From Acidobacteriota bacterium (GTDB lineage Bacteria > Acidobacteriota > Vicinamibacteria > Vicinamibacterales > UBA2999), in NCBI GenBank assembly GCA_020851325.1, contig JADZCY010000338.1, positions 1 through 48,260 of the forward strand: a stretch of 48,260 nucleotides of DNA, read 5' to 3'. The notes under the pieces are model-generated. The model was not told the DNA's origin and did no database searches. It saw only the letters and a program-made list of their open reading frames with translations. Position 1 is the stretch's first letter. Every line of letters starts with the position of its first letter. Positions 26,376 through 37,527 of this stretch are shown piece by piece. A program made the translations under genes and the position numbers.

Positions 26376-27560
26376 ATGGCAGTCGACGTCCCCGCGGTAC
26401 AGCAGGCGCTCAACGACGAAGGTCTCGACGGCTGGCTGCTCTACGACTTCCAGGGTCTCAACCCCATCGCCGCGCGCATGGCCGGCATCGGCGAGGGGGG
26501 CGGGCACCTGGCCACACGCCGGTGGTTCTACCTGATTCCCGCCAGCGGCGAGCCGCGCGGCCTCGTCCACGCCATCGAACGCCACAACCTCGACCATCTG
26601 CCCGGCCGCACATCCACCTACGCGGGACGCGCGCAGCTCGAGTCGGGCCTGGCGGCACTGGTGAACGGCGTCAAGCGTCTGGCCATGGAGTACTCGCCAG
26701 CCAACGCCATTCCTTACGTGTCGCGCGTCGATGCCGGCACACTCGAACTGGTGCGACAGACGGGCGTCGACGTCGCGTCGAGCGGCGACCTCGTCCAGCG
26801 GTTCGATGGGCTGTGGGATGCCGCCGGCATCGAGTCGCATCGCGCCGCGTCCGAAAAGCTCTACCGCATCAAGGATCAGGCGTTCGAGCTGGTGTCGCGG
26901 CGTTTGCGCGACGGCACGGCGATCAACGAGTTCGAGGTGCAACAGGCGATGGCCGGCTGGTTCGCGGACGAGGGACTCGTGGCAGGTTCGGCGCCGAACG
27001 TGTCGGCGCAGGAGAACGCCGGCAATCCGCACTACCTGCCCACTGCGAGCGTACATCGGCCGATTCGCGCCAACGAACTCCTGCTGCTGGACCTGTGGGG
27101 CCGCTTTCCGCAGCGCGGTTCGGTGTATGCGGACATCACGTGGGTGGCGTTCACCGGCCCGTCCATCCCGTCGCGCATGACCGACGCCTTTGCCGCCATC
27201 GTGCGGGCGCGCGACGCCGCCGTGGCGCTCGTGCAGGCCCGCGCGGCCGCGGGAGAGGCCATCCGCGGCTTCGAACTCGACCGCGCCGCCCGTCAGGTGA
27301 TTGTCGACGCCGGCTACGGCGACGCCATCCTCCATCGCACCGGCCACAGCCTCGGCGAGGAAGTGCACGGCAACGGGGCACACCTCGACGACTACGAAAC
27401 GCACGACGAACGCCGGCTCATGCAAGGCAGCATCTTCACCGTCGAGCCGGGCGTCTACTTCAGTGATTTTGGCGTCCGCACCGAGATCAACGTGGTGTGG
27501 GACGCGGCGGGTCCGCGCGTGACGGGTCCGAGCCAGACAGGTATCATTTCGATCGGGTAG
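26376..27560 (+). CDS. M24-family aminopeptidase (Xaa-Pro dipeptidase-like)
   Basis: A 394-residue cytoplasmic metalloenzyme. A creatinase-like N-terminal domain (about 1-150) precedes the pita-bread catalytic domain. The five metal ligands are recognisable in order: Asp in LLLDLWG, Asp in YADITWV, His in HRTGHSLGEEVHG, Glu in VEPGVYF and Glu in TEINVVW. It probably removes N-terminal residues next to proline or cleaves dipeptides. TATACT at 26361-26366 lies 9 nt upstream of the ATG, overlapping a possible GAGGAA, so the leader is nearly absent. The degP-like gene starts 12 bp after its stop. Confidence 0.9.
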   Translation: MAVDVPAVQQALNDEGLDGWLLYDFQGLNPIAARMAGIGEGGGHLATRRWFYLIPASGEPRGLVHAIERHNLDHLPGRTSTYAGRAQLESGLAALVNGVKRLAMEYSPANAIPYVSRVDAGTLELVRQTGVDVASSGDLVQRFDGLWDAAGIESHRAASEKLYRIKDQAFELVSRRLRDGTAINEFEVQQAMAGWFADEGLVAGSAPNVSAQENAGNPHYLPTASVHRPIRANELLLLDLWGRFPQRGSVYADITWVAFTGPSIPSRMTDAFAAIVRARDAAVALVQARAAAGEAIRGFELDRAARQVIVDAGYGDAILHRTGHSLGEEVHGNGAHLDDYETHDERRLMQGSIFTVEPGVYFSDFGVRTEINVVWDAAGPRVTGPSQTGIISIG

Positions 27561-27572
27561 GTAAGGAGGTTT

Positions 27573-29132
27573 ATGTCGAGCCGCAAAACCACGCTGTTCT
27601 ACGCGCTCCTGCTGGCGGTGGCCTTCACGGCCGTCGGCATGGTCATCGCATCCCGTCTGGACTTGTCGTCGCCCTCGTCGGCGCAAACCCTGGCGGCGCC
27701 GCCGACCAACAGCGCGCCGCTCGGCGGGCCCGTGGACGCCTCGACGTTCCGCAACATCGCCAAGGCGGTGACGCCGTCGGTGGTCAACATCCGCTCGACG
27801 TCGCGGCAGCGCGTGCAGGAGATGACCGAATTCTTCGGCGGCGGCGGTGGCGGCGGCGACGACCTGCTCGAACGCTTCTTCGGCGGCGGCGGCCGCGGCC
27901 AGAACGGTCAGGGCCGGCAGCCGCGCGAACAGGAAACACAGGCGGCCGGCACCGGCTTCATCATCAGCAAGGACGGCCACATCCTCACCAACAACCACGT
28001 CGTCGAGGGCGCGACGAAGATCGAGGTCTCGCTCTACGGCGAAGACGCCGACGTCTATCACGAGGCGCGGGTGGTGGGACGCGATCCGCTCACCGACAGC
28101 GCGTTGATCGAACTGATCGAGAAGCCGCGCCAGCCGCTCACCGAAGTGAAGTTCGGCGACTCGGAACAAATGGAACCGGGCGACTGGGTGATGGCCATCG
28201 GAAACCCGTTCGGTCTGGCGCACACCGTCAGCGTCGGCGTCATCAGCGCCAAGGAACGCCCCTTCCCCATCGCCGACAGCCGCTCGCAGAACGTGCTGCA
28301 GACCGACGCCGCAATCAATCCCGGCAACTCCGGCGGTCCGCTGCTGAACGTGCGCGGCGAAGTGGTGGGCATCAACACCGCCATCTACACCGACTCGCGG
28401 CAGCAGGGGAACATCGGCATCGGCTTCGCGGTGCCCATCAACACGGTGCGCGATCTGCTGACGCAACTGCGTACCGGCAAGGTGACCCGCGGCGTCATCG
28501 GCGTGCAGGTGCTGCCGGTGCCGGCCGACGCGCTGGCCGAGTTCGGCCTCAAGGAACGTCGCGGCGCCCTCGTCGCCATCGTCACCCCCGGTGGCCCGGC
28601 GTCCAAGGCCGGGCTCGAACCCGGCGACATCGTCATCGAGTTCAACGGCAAGTCGGTGCGCAACCGCGACGAATTGGTGAGTCATGTCACCAGCACCAAG
28701 CCGGGGACGACCGTGCCGCTCAAGGTGCTCCGCGACAAGCAGGAACGCACGCTGAACATCACCGTCGACGAATTGAATCTCGAAAGCGAGGCCGCCAGCT
28801 CGCGCGGTGGACCGGACGGCACGCCCGAACCGCAGGAACAGGAAGACGCCGGCTTCGGCCTGACGATGGGTGCGATCACGCCGGATGTGCAGCGGCGCCT
28901 GCGTCTGCCCGCCGATACCGAAGGCGTGCTGGTCACCGGCGTGGAACCCAACAGCCCGGCATTCCGCGGCGGCCTCCAGCGCGGCGACATCATCCTGCAG
29001 GTGAACCGCCGCACGGTCGGTTCACCGGCGGATGCCAGCCGCCTGCTCGGCCAGGTCGAGACCGGCAGCACGGCGTTCTTCCTCATCCTGCGCAACGGTC
29101 AGGAGACGTTCGTGACGGTGAGGAAGAGATAG
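27573..29132 (+). CDS. DegP/HtrA-type periplasmic serine protease with two PDZ domains
   Basis: A 519-residue protein. An N-terminal signal or anchor (about 8-27) is followed by a Gly-rich LA-like loop (about 88-118), a trypsin-like domain with the triad His142 (NNHVVEG), Asp175 (LTDSALI) and Ser253 (NPGNSGGPL), then PDZ1 (about 290-385) and PDZ2 (about 415-510). It degrades or refolds damaged envelope proteins. AAGGAGG stands 4 nt before the ATG. TATCAT at 27542-27547, inside the end of the M24 gene, could give it its own promoter. Whether it is DegP, DegQ or MucD-like cannot be told. Confidence 0.94.
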   Translation: MSSRKTTLFYALLLAVAFTAVGMVIASRLDLSSPSSAQTLAAPPTNSAPLGGPVDASTFRNIAKAVTPSVVNIRSTSRQRVQEMTEFFGGGGGGGDDLLERFFGGGGRGQNGQGRQPREQETQAAGTGFIISKDGHILTNNHVVEGATKIEVSLYGEDADVYHEARVVGRDPLTDSALIELIEKPRQPLTEVKFGDSEQMEPGDWVMAIGNPFGLAHTVSVGVISAKERPFPIADSRSQNVLQTDAAINPGNSGGPLLNVRGEVVGINTAIYTDSRQQGNIGIGFAVPINTVRDLLTQLRTGKVTRGVIGVQVLPVPADALAEFGLKERRGALVAIVTPGGPASKAGLEPGDIVIEFNGKSVRNRDELVSHVTSTKPGTTVPLKVLRDKQERTLNITVDELNLESEAASSRGGPDGTPEPQEQEDAGFGLTMGAITPDVQRRLRLPADTEGVLVTGVEPNSPAFRGGLQRGDIILQVNRRTVGSPADASRLLGQVETGSTAFFLILRNGQETFVTVRKR

Positions 29133-29162
29133 GAAGACAGCGGGTCGCAGGAAGCAGATAGC

Positions 29163-29723
29163 GTGGCGGTCGAACGCGAAGTGAAGCTCCCATTCCCGTC
29201 GGTGGCGGCCGCGCGTGCCGCCATCGCGGGGATTGGTGCGGCTCCACTGCACACGCGTCGACTCCAGCAGGATGCGCTGCTCGACACGGACGAACGGCAA
29301 TTGCGCGCGGCGCGATCGGCGCTGCGGCTGCGCCGTGAAGGGCACGAGAGCCGCGTGACGTTCAAGGGACCGCCGGAACCGGGCGTGATGAAGGTCCGCG
29401 AGGAACTGGAGACCACGGTCGGCGACGCCGAGGTGATGCAGACCGTGCTCGAAGCGGTCGGCTTCCACGTCTGGTTCCGCTATGAGAAATATCGCGAGGA
29501 GTTCGCGTTGCCGCGCGTGGTGATTGCGCTCGACGAAACGCCCATCGGCGTGTTCGTGGAGATCGAAGGCGCCGAAGCGGATATCGATGCCGTCGCCCGG
29601 GCGCTTGGCCGCGGTCGTGACGACTACCTCACGGATTCGTATCGTGCGCTGTTCGACAAGTACAAGGCGACGCACGGCAAGTCGCCGGCCGACATGACCT
29701 TCGCGAGTATCGCCGGCGCATGA
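29163..29723 (+). CDS. CYTH-domain phosphohydrolase/cyclase-like protein
   Basis: A 186-residue cytoplasmic protein. The N-terminal EREVK (residues 4-8) is the ExExK signature of the CYTH superfamily. Charged strands SALRLRREG, RVTFKGPP and KVREELE line the tunnel that binds triphosphates. IALDETPIGVFVEIEG is the C-terminal half of the fold. Members include class IV adenylate cyclase, thiamine triphosphatase and tripolyphosphatase; I cannot choose among them. It starts with GTG and overlaps the MurU-like gene by 4 nt (ATGA), so it belongs to that operon. Confidence 0.87.
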   Translation: MAVEREVKLPFPSVAAARAAIAGIGAAPLHTRRLQQDALLDTDERQLRAARSALRLRREGHESRVTFKGPPEPGVMKVREELETTVGDAEVMQTVLEAVGFHVWFRYEKYREEFALPRVVIALDETPIGVFVEIEGAEADIDAVARALGRGRDDYLTDSYRALFDKYKATHGKSPADMTFASIAGA

Positions 29724-30655
29724 GCGCGGCGGCGACGTGGCCAGCGCTGGTGCTGGCGGCGGGTCTGGGATCACGCCTGGCGCCTCTCTCCGCGCTGCGC
29801 GCCAAGCCGGCGCTGCCAGTGGCCGGCACCGCCCTCATCATCCGCATCCTGAAACGTCTGCGCGCGGCGGGCATCACGCGCGTGGTGATCAACCTGCATC
29901 ATCTGGCCGACACGATCACCGCCGTGGTCGGCGATGGCCGGGCGCTCGATCTCGACGTGCGCTATTCCTGGGAAACCACGCCGCTCGGCTCGGGCGGCGG
30001 TCCGGCACGTGCGCTGCCCCTTCTCGCCGCCGATCGGTTCTTCATCGTCAATGGCGACACGCTGAGCGATGTCGATCTCGCCGAACTCTCGCGCGCGCAC
30101 GTGGCATCGGGGGCGGCGGCGACGATGACGGTGGCGCCGGCCGATCTCGACAAGTACAACGCGCTGCTGGCGGATGCCGATGGCCGCCTGCTTGGCTCGG
30201 TGATGCGCGGCACACCGCTCGACACGCTGCCGCCAGGGGCGCGGCCGTGGCACTACGTCGGCGTGCAGGCCGTGGATGCCGCGGCGTTTGCCGGCGTCGC
30301 CCGCGACAGGGATTCGGACGTCATCCGCGGCGTGTATGCGGACCTCGTGCGGCGCACGCCAGGCGCGATCCGTGTCTACCCGTCGGATGCGGCCTTCCAC
30401 GACATCGGCACGCCCGGCGACTACCTGACCACCGCATTGCGGTTCACCGCTGACGGCGACGGCCCGGCGGATATCGGTCGCGACTGCCGCCTCTCGCCCA
30501 CTGCCACGCTCCGCGACACGATCCTCTGGGACCGCGTGACGATCGCCGACAACGCCGTGCTCGAGCGGTGTATCGTCACCGACGACGTGGTGATTGGCGC
30601 TGGCGCGCGTTACCGGGATGTGGTGATCACAACCGGCGGCATCACTTCCCTGTAG
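29720..30655 (+). CDS. Sugar-1-phosphate nucleotidyltransferase, MurU-like
   Basis: A 311-residue enzyme. The signature LAAGLGSRLAPLSALRAKPALPVAG (about 12-36) binds the nucleotide and Lys contacts the phosphate. VNGDTLSDVD holds the metal-binding Asp, and HDIGTPGDYL is typical of the family. After about residue 245 a short left-handed beta-helix (GRDCRLSPTATLRDTILWDRV) follows. The downstream kinase gene matches AmgK, so this is probably MurU, which turns MurNAc 1-phosphate into UDP-MurNAc in the recycling route that bypasses de novo synthesis. Mannose-1-phosphate guanylyltransferase is the main alternative. Confidence 0.85.
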   Translation: MSAAATWPALVLAAGLGSRLAPLSALRAKPALPVAGTALIIRILKRLRAAGITRVVINLHHLADTITAVVGDGRALDLDVRYSWETTPLGSGGGPARALPLLAADRFFIVNGDTLSDVDLAELSRAHVASGAAATMTVAPADLDKYNALLADADGRLLGSVMRGTPLDTLPPGARPWHYVGVQAVDAAAFAGVARDRDSDVIRGVYADLVRRTPGAIRVYPSDAAFHDIGTPGDYLTTALRFTADGDGPADIGRDCRLSPTATLRDTILWDRVTIADNAVLERCIVTDDVVIGAGARYRDVVITTGGITSL

Positions 30656-30661
30656 AACGGC

Positions 30662-31669
30662 ATGGAACCTCGTCTCTCCGCATATCTCGAGCGCCACGGC
30701 CTGGCCGCGCGCGTCACGCATGTCACGCCGCTCACCGGCGACGCCTCGGACCGCCGCTACTTCCGCGTGATGTTCACGGATGGTCCGCCGTGCGTGCTGG
30801 CGTTGCACGCCGGGCCCATCGACGCCGACACGCTGCCGTTCGTCACCGTCGCGGCGTTGATGCGCGCCATCCCGCTGCCGGTGCCGGCGATCCTGCACCA
30901 CGACAACGCACTCGGCATCCTCGGTCTCGAGGATCTCGGCGACGTCACGCTGCAGGCGCACCTCGGCGTCGCCTCCGAGGCCGATCACGCGGCGCTCTAC
31001 CGGCAGGCGGTGATGTTCATCGCGACGCTCCAGCAGCGCGGCGCCGAACTGGCGTCGCCGGCGTATCCACCGTACGGCATTGCGTTCGACGTCGAGAAGC
31101 TGACGTGGGAGCTCGAGTTCTTCGTCAAGCACTACCTGGTGGCGTATCGCGGCGCCGCCGTCACCGAGGCGCGGCGTGACGCGCTGCGCGGCGAATGGCA
31201 GGTGATCGCCGAGACGCTGGCCGCCGAACCGCGCGTGCTGTGTCATCGCGACTATCACAGCCGCAACCTGATGCTGCACCGCGACTCGCTCTACATCATC
31301 GACTTCCAGGACGCGCGCCTGGGGCCCGACACCTACGACATGGCGTCGCTGCTGCGCGACTCGTACGTCGATCTCCCACCGGCGCAGGTGGACGAGTTGA
31401 TCGCGTACTTCCTGGCGCTCACGTGCGGCGCCGCCGCCGCCACGCCCGCCGCGGCGGCCACCTACCGGCAGCGCTTCGATCTCATGGCGCTGCAGCGCAA
31501 CCTCAAGGCGCTCGGCACGTTCGGCTATCAGACCACCACGCGCGGCAATCCGGTGTACCTGCAATACATGCCGCGCACGCTCAGTTACCTGCGCGCGAAC
31601 CTGTCCCGCGACGCTCGCTTCGGACGTCTACGCGACGTGCTGGCCGACGTGCTGCCCGAGTTGCGGTAG
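30662..31669 (+). CDS. Anomeric amino-sugar kinase, AmgK-like
   Basis: A 335-residue aminoglycoside-phosphotransferase-fold kinase. LTGDASDRRYFRV (about 24-36) is the AmgK-type nucleotide loop. HRDYHSRNLM (about 195-204) is the catalytic loop and IIDFQDARLGPDTYDMASLLRDSY is the metal-binding segment, all close to AmgK. AmgK phosphorylates MurNAc and GlcNAc at C1. With the MurU-like gene six bases upstream, this gives a two-step salvage of peptidoglycan amino sugars. No antibiotic resistance role is implied. Confidence 0.85.
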   Translation: MEPRLSAYLERHGLAARVTHVTPLTGDASDRRYFRVMFTDGPPCVLALHAGPIDADTLPFVTVAALMRAIPLPVPAILHHDNALGILGLEDLGDVTLQAHLGVASEADHAALYRQAVMFIATLQQRGAELASPAYPPYGIAFDVEKLTWELEFFVKHYLVAYRGAAVTEARRDALRGEWQVIAETLAAEPRVLCHRDYHSRNLMLHRDSLYIIDFQDARLGPDTYDMASLLRDSYVDLPPAQVDELIAYFLALTCGAAAATPAAAATYRQRFDLMALQRNLKALGTFGYQTTTRGNPVYLQYMPRTLSYLRANLSRDARFGRLRDVLADVLPELR

Positions 31670-31676
31670 TCTTCGC

Positions 31677-31703
31677 CTCCCGCCTCCCGCCTCCCGCCTC
31701 CCG
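31677..31703. repeat. 7-bp CCTCCCG tandem repeat
   Basis: Four units of CCTCCCG start a few bases after the amgK-like stop. It is the reverse complement of the GCGGGAG units at 18083-18148, so the same family sits at two loci in opposite orientation. Confidence 0.75.
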
Positions 31704-31726
31704 ACATTCTCGTTGCGTGTGTGACG

Positions 31727-31794
31727 GTCCCGCTCGCTGTGCTGTCCCGAAGGTTCTGCTGTCCCCGAGGTGATGCAGTCCCGGCACGGTGCAG
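31727..31794. repeat. 17-bp GTCCCG-periodic array, locus B
   Basis: Four exact 17-bp units start at 31727, 31744, 31761 and 31778 (the third has one C shifted). The hexamer is conserved, the rest varies, and each unit ends TGCT, TGCA or GCAG. The last unit directly abuts the TACAAT -10 hexamer (31795-31800) of the next gene, so the array occupies that promoter's -35 region. Confidence 0.85.
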
Positions 31795-31806
31795 TACAAT
31801 TCCCCG

Positions 31807-32664
31807 TTGCCTCCACGCTTTGGCATCTCGACACATCTCTTCCACGGCCAGCGGCTCGATCGCGCGCATCTTGCGGCGATCAAGGCGCACGGGTTCGATC
31901 TCGTCGAGGTCTACGCTACGCGCACGCACTTCGACTATCACGACGTTGCCGCGGCGAACACGCTCGGCGAGTGGCTCGCTGAGACCGGCGTCGCGCTGCA
32001 CGGCATGCACGCGCCAACGACCGTGAGCTACAGCAACGGTGTCTGGGGCGACACGCTCACCATCGGTGCGGCGGACGAAGCCGCACGCCGGCAGGCGGTG
32101 GAGGAAACCATCCGCGCGGTGGACGTGGCGCGAACGCTGCCGTATTCGTTCCTGGTGCTGCACCTCGGCGTGCCTGACGCGGACGACACGCGCAACAGCC
32201 GCGCCTCCGTGGCGCGTAGCCTCGAGGACATCGGCGTTGCCGCCGCTGACGCCGGCGTCACCGTGGCGATCGAGCTGATTCCCAATTCGCTGTCGCAGGC
32301 GGCGCGCCTGGTGCAGTGGCTCGAAGACGACGTCGAGCTGCCGCGCGCCGGCATCTGCCTGGACGTCGGCCACGCGCACCTCACCGGCGATGCCATGGCC
32401 GCCATCGAGGAATGCTCCGGCCACATCGTCACCACGCACTTGCACGACAACCGGCGGCGGCGTGACGATCACCTGGTGCCGGGACGAGGCTCCGTGGACT
32501 GGGAAGGCGTGGCGATGGCGTTCCGGAAGGTTGGCTACGACGGCGCCTGGATCTTCGAGCTGGCGCCGGCCGACGAACCGGCGGCGGTCCTGGCCGACGC
32601 CGCAGCAGCGCGCGATCGCATCATCCGCTGGCTCGACATGGACATGACAACGGGATTGGACTGA
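31807..32664 (+). CDS. Sugar phosphate isomerase/epimerase (xylose isomerase-like TIM barrel)
   Basis: A 285-residue protein of the AP-endonuclease-2/xylose-isomerase-like barrel family. FGISTHLF at the N-terminus, VAIELIPNS with the metal Glu, [11 protein letters not shown] with Asp and His, and [23 protein letters not shown] with further metal ligands are all conserved. The substrate is unknown; relatives act on sugar phosphates, hydroxypyruvate or inosose. TTG 31807 is proposed as start: TACAAT (31795-31800) is 6 nt upstream, the spacing seen at several leaderless genes here. GTG 31789 would put the -10 element inside the gene. AsnS follows 7 bp after. Confidence 0.85.
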   Translation: MPPRFGISTHLFHGQRLDRAHLAAIKAHGFDLVEVYATRTHFDYHDVAAANTLGEWLAETGVALHGMHAPTTVSYSNGVWGDTLTIGAADEAARRQAVEETIRAVDVARTLPYSFLVLHLGVPDADDTRNSRASVARSLEDIGVAAADAGVTVAIELIPNSLSQAARLVQWLEDDVELPRAGICLDVGHAHLTGDAMAAIEECSGHIVTTHLHDNRRRRDDHLVPGRGSVDWEGVAMAFRKVGYDGAWIFELAPADEPAAVLADAAAARDRIIRWLDMDMTTGLD

Positions 32665-32671
32665 GGGCGAG

Positions 32672-33970
<1,299 letters not shown>

Positions 33971-33980
33971 ACGGCGTCAC

Positions 33981-34188
33981 AAGAAACCACGAAGAGACGA
34001 AGGGACACGAAGGGCGCGAAGAACTCGAAGGGAATTGCCACTCGTCCCACAGGCCGGCATCGCTTTCCGATGTCCGGATCGCCGTCTCGTCTTGCTTGTG
34101 TCGTGACCGTCTCCGAAGTACCGTAGTTTTCTGAGCCCTTTGTGGCCTTCGCGCCCTTCGTGCTCCGTCGTGCCTTCGTGGTTTCTTT
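33981..34188. repeat. Inverted CACGAAG-type repeat pair between asnS and rimO
   Basis: The left arm, 33981-34022, contains GAAACCACGAAG, then CACGAAGGGCGCGAAG. The right arm, 34146-34188, is its near reverse complement with a few changes. The 120 bp between holds a smaller stem around 34053-34075. The arms consist of a short CACGAAG/GACGAAG motif repeated about every 9-10 bp. I see no gene inside. Confidence 0.7.
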
Positions 34189-34203
34189 CCGCCAGGAACA
34201 AGA

Positions 34204-35616
34204 TTGAAGATTGGTTTCGTCTCGCTCGGCTGCCCGAAGAATCTTGTCGACTCCGAGGTGATGCTCGGCCTGGCCGAACAGGCGGGGCACGAGATCACAG
34301 CGGAAGCCGAGGGCGCGGATGTGCTGGTGGTCAACACCTGCGCGTTCATCGACCGCGCCAAGCAGGAGTCGATCGACACCATCCTCGAGATGGCCGAGCT
34401 GAAGAAACAGGCGGCCGGCCGCAAGCTGATCGTCACCGGCTGCCTCGCCGAACGCTACCGCGAGGAACTGCGCACCGAGATCCCCGAGATCGACGCCGTG
34501 CTCGGCACCGGCGAGGTGAACAGCTTCGTCGCCGCCGTGTCCGGCGCGCCGAAGCCCTCACCCGCACCGTCCGTGCAACCGCTGCGCTTCTACGCCCGCG
34601 ACCCGAAGCACGGGGTGCCGATCGCGTCCGAAGGCCCCCCGGTATTCGGCGTCGACCTGCCGACATACCTCTATGACGCGGCGACGCCGCGACGCCGCGC
34701 CACGCCGCCGCATTACGCCTACGTGAAGATCGCCGAAGGCTGCGACTACAAGTGCGCCTTCTGCATCATCCCGAAGATGCGCGGGCACTACCGCAGCCGC
34801 CCCATCCCGTCGATCGTCGACGAGGCGCAGCGTTTGGCGGCGCAGGGCGTCAAGGAACTGCTGCTCATCTCGCAGGACACGACGTTCTACGGCAACGACC
34901 TCGGCGAGCGCGGCGCGCTGGCGCGCCTGCTGCGGGCGCTGAACGACGTCGACGGCATCGAGCGCATCCGCATGCTCTACCTCTATCCGACGACGATCAC
35001 GGACGAGGTGATCGAGGCGGTGGCGACGCTCGACAAGGTGTGCAAGTACATCGACCTGCCCCTGCAGCACGCGTCGGACCCGGTGCTGAAGCGGATGAAG
35101 CGGCCCGGCACCCGCGCGTCGTACCAGCGTCTGCTCGCCAGCATCCGCGCGCGCATCCCCGACGTCGTTTTGCGCACGACCTTCATCGTCGGCTTCCCCG
35201 GCGAGACCGAGGCGGACGTCGACGCGCTCGAGCAGTTCATCATCGACGTCGGCTTCGACCACGTCGGCGTCTTCACCTACTCGCACGAGGAGGGCACCTC
35301 GGCCTTCGGCCTCGAAGACGATGTGCCGGACGAGATGAAGGAGGCGCGGCAGGCGCGCGTGATGGCGACGCAGCGGGACCTCGTCACCCGCCGCCAGCAG
35401 GACCGTGTCGGCGAGCGCACTCGCGTGATGGTGGACGGCCCGGCGCCCGAGCACGAGTGGGTGTGGCGCGGCCGTCTCGACGGCCAGGCGCCCGACATCG
35501 ACCCGGTGGTCTACCTGACCGACGCCGACCCCGACCTGCTGGTGCCGGGCCGCGTGCTCGAGGTCGAACTGGTGGGCGCCGACGCCTACGATCTGGTCGC
35601 CCGCCCGCTCGGGTAG
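34204..35616 (+). CDS. rimO: Ribosomal protein S12 methylthiotransferase RimO
   Basis: A 470-residue radical-SAM enzyme that methylthiolates the conserved Asp of ribosomal protein S12. The N-terminal MTTase domain has its three cluster cysteines in SLGCPKN, VNTCAFI and TGCLAE. The radical-SAM motif is CDYKCAFC, near residue 180. The C-terminal TRAM domain follows (about 400-468). FIDRAKQESIDTI is RimO-specific versus MiaB. A short insert after the MTTase domain (about 115-165) is Pro/Ala-rich. The start is TTG 34204, with AGGAA 5 nt upstream. Confidence 0.95.
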   Translation: MKIGFVSLGCPKNLVDSEVMLGLAEQAGHEITAEAEGADVLVVNTCAFIDRAKQESIDTILEMAELKKQAAGRKLIVTGCLAERYREELRTEIPEIDAVLGTGEVNSFVAAVSGAPKPSPAPSVQPLRFYARDPKHGVPIASEGPPVFGVDLPTYLYDAATPRRRATPPHYAYVKIAEGCDYKCAFCIIPKMRGHYRSRPIPSIVDEAQRLAAQGVKELLLISQDTTFYGNDLGERGALARLLRALNDVDGIERIRMLYLYPTTITDEVIEAVATLDKVCKYIDLPLQHASDPVLKRMKRPGTRASYQRLLASIRARIPDVVLRTTFIVGFPGETEADVDALEQFIIDVGFDHVGVFTYSHEEGTSAFGLEDDVPDEMKEARQARVMATQRDLVTRRQQDRVGERTRVMVDGPAPEHEWVWRGRLDGQAPDIDPVVYLTDADPDLLVPGRVLEVELVGADAYDLVARPLG

Positions 35617-35631
35617 GGCGACCCCCTGTGG

Positions 35632-35708
35632 TATCATTTCTGTTCGGTTCTGAGTCTGGGAAAACCAGAGTGGGCCTGGTGCCCGCTCTTTCTGTTTAGG
35701 GGGGCTTT
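35632..35708 (+). promoter_or_regulatory. rimP promoter and leader hairpin
   Basis: TATCAT (35632-35637) is a likely -10 element. The leader contains GAGTGGGC/GCCCGCTC (35668-35675, 35681-35688) with a 5-nt loop followed by TTTCTGTTT. This resembles an intrinsic terminator and may attenuate entry into the rimP-nusA-infB operon, or end rimO transcription. AGGGGGG at 35698-35704 precedes the TTG start. Confidence 0.6.
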
Positions 35709-36188
35709 TTGAGCCCGCTCGAGCGCATCCGTGAGGCAGCGGCCCGGGTGGCGGGCAGCTACGGGCTGGAGATCTTCGAGGTCGATCTGCGACGCGAAGG
35801 TGGCCGGCAGGTGCTGCGTGTGGTGCTGGATCGACCCGGCCCGAACGCCACCGCCGAGGAGAGCGTCAGCCTCGAGGATTGCGCCCGGGTGAGCGAGGAG
35901 TTGAGCACGATCCTCGACGTCGAGGACATCGTGCCGGCGGATCGGTACACGCTGGAGGTCTCGTCGCCCGGCCTCGATCGCCCGTTGCGATCGGCCGGAG
36001 ATTACGAGCGGTTCGCGGGACGCCGCGCGAAGATCGTGCTGTCGGCGCCCGTCGCCCGCCAGACCGCGTTCGCGGGGGTTCTCCGCGGACTCGACGGCGA
36101 CGAGGTGCTATTCGAATCGGAGGGTGGAAAGCCCGTGCGGTTGCCTCTGGGGCTGATTGCGCGGGCCCGCCTGGACGTGGAGTTCTGA
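35709..36188 (+). CDS. rimP: Ribosome maturation factor RimP
   Basis: A 159-residue protein needed for 30S subunit assembly. The N-terminal alpha/beta domain has GLEIFEVDLRREGGRQVLRVVLDRPG and DCARVSEELSTILDVEDIVP. YTLEVSSPGLDRPL is the strongest RimP signature, and the rest is an SH3-like C-terminal domain. The start is TTG 35709, just after a G-run ribosome binding site. nusA follows after 7 bp, the standard order of this operon. Confidence 0.94.
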   Translation: MSPLERIREAAARVAGSYGLEIFEVDLRREGGRQVLRVVLDRPGPNATAEESVSLEDCARVSEELSTILDVEDIVPADRYTLEVSSPGLDRPLRSAGDYERFAGRRAKIVLSAPVARQTAFAGVLRGLDGDEVLFESEGGKPVRLPLGLIARARLDVEF

Positions 36189-36195
36189 GCTGACC

Positions 36196-37461
<1,266 letters not shown>

Positions 37462-37527
37462 GCCGCCGCCAGCGCCCCGACCAGACCGAAGCCGTCTAGC
37501 CCGTAGCCCCGAGAGCACACATACCGA

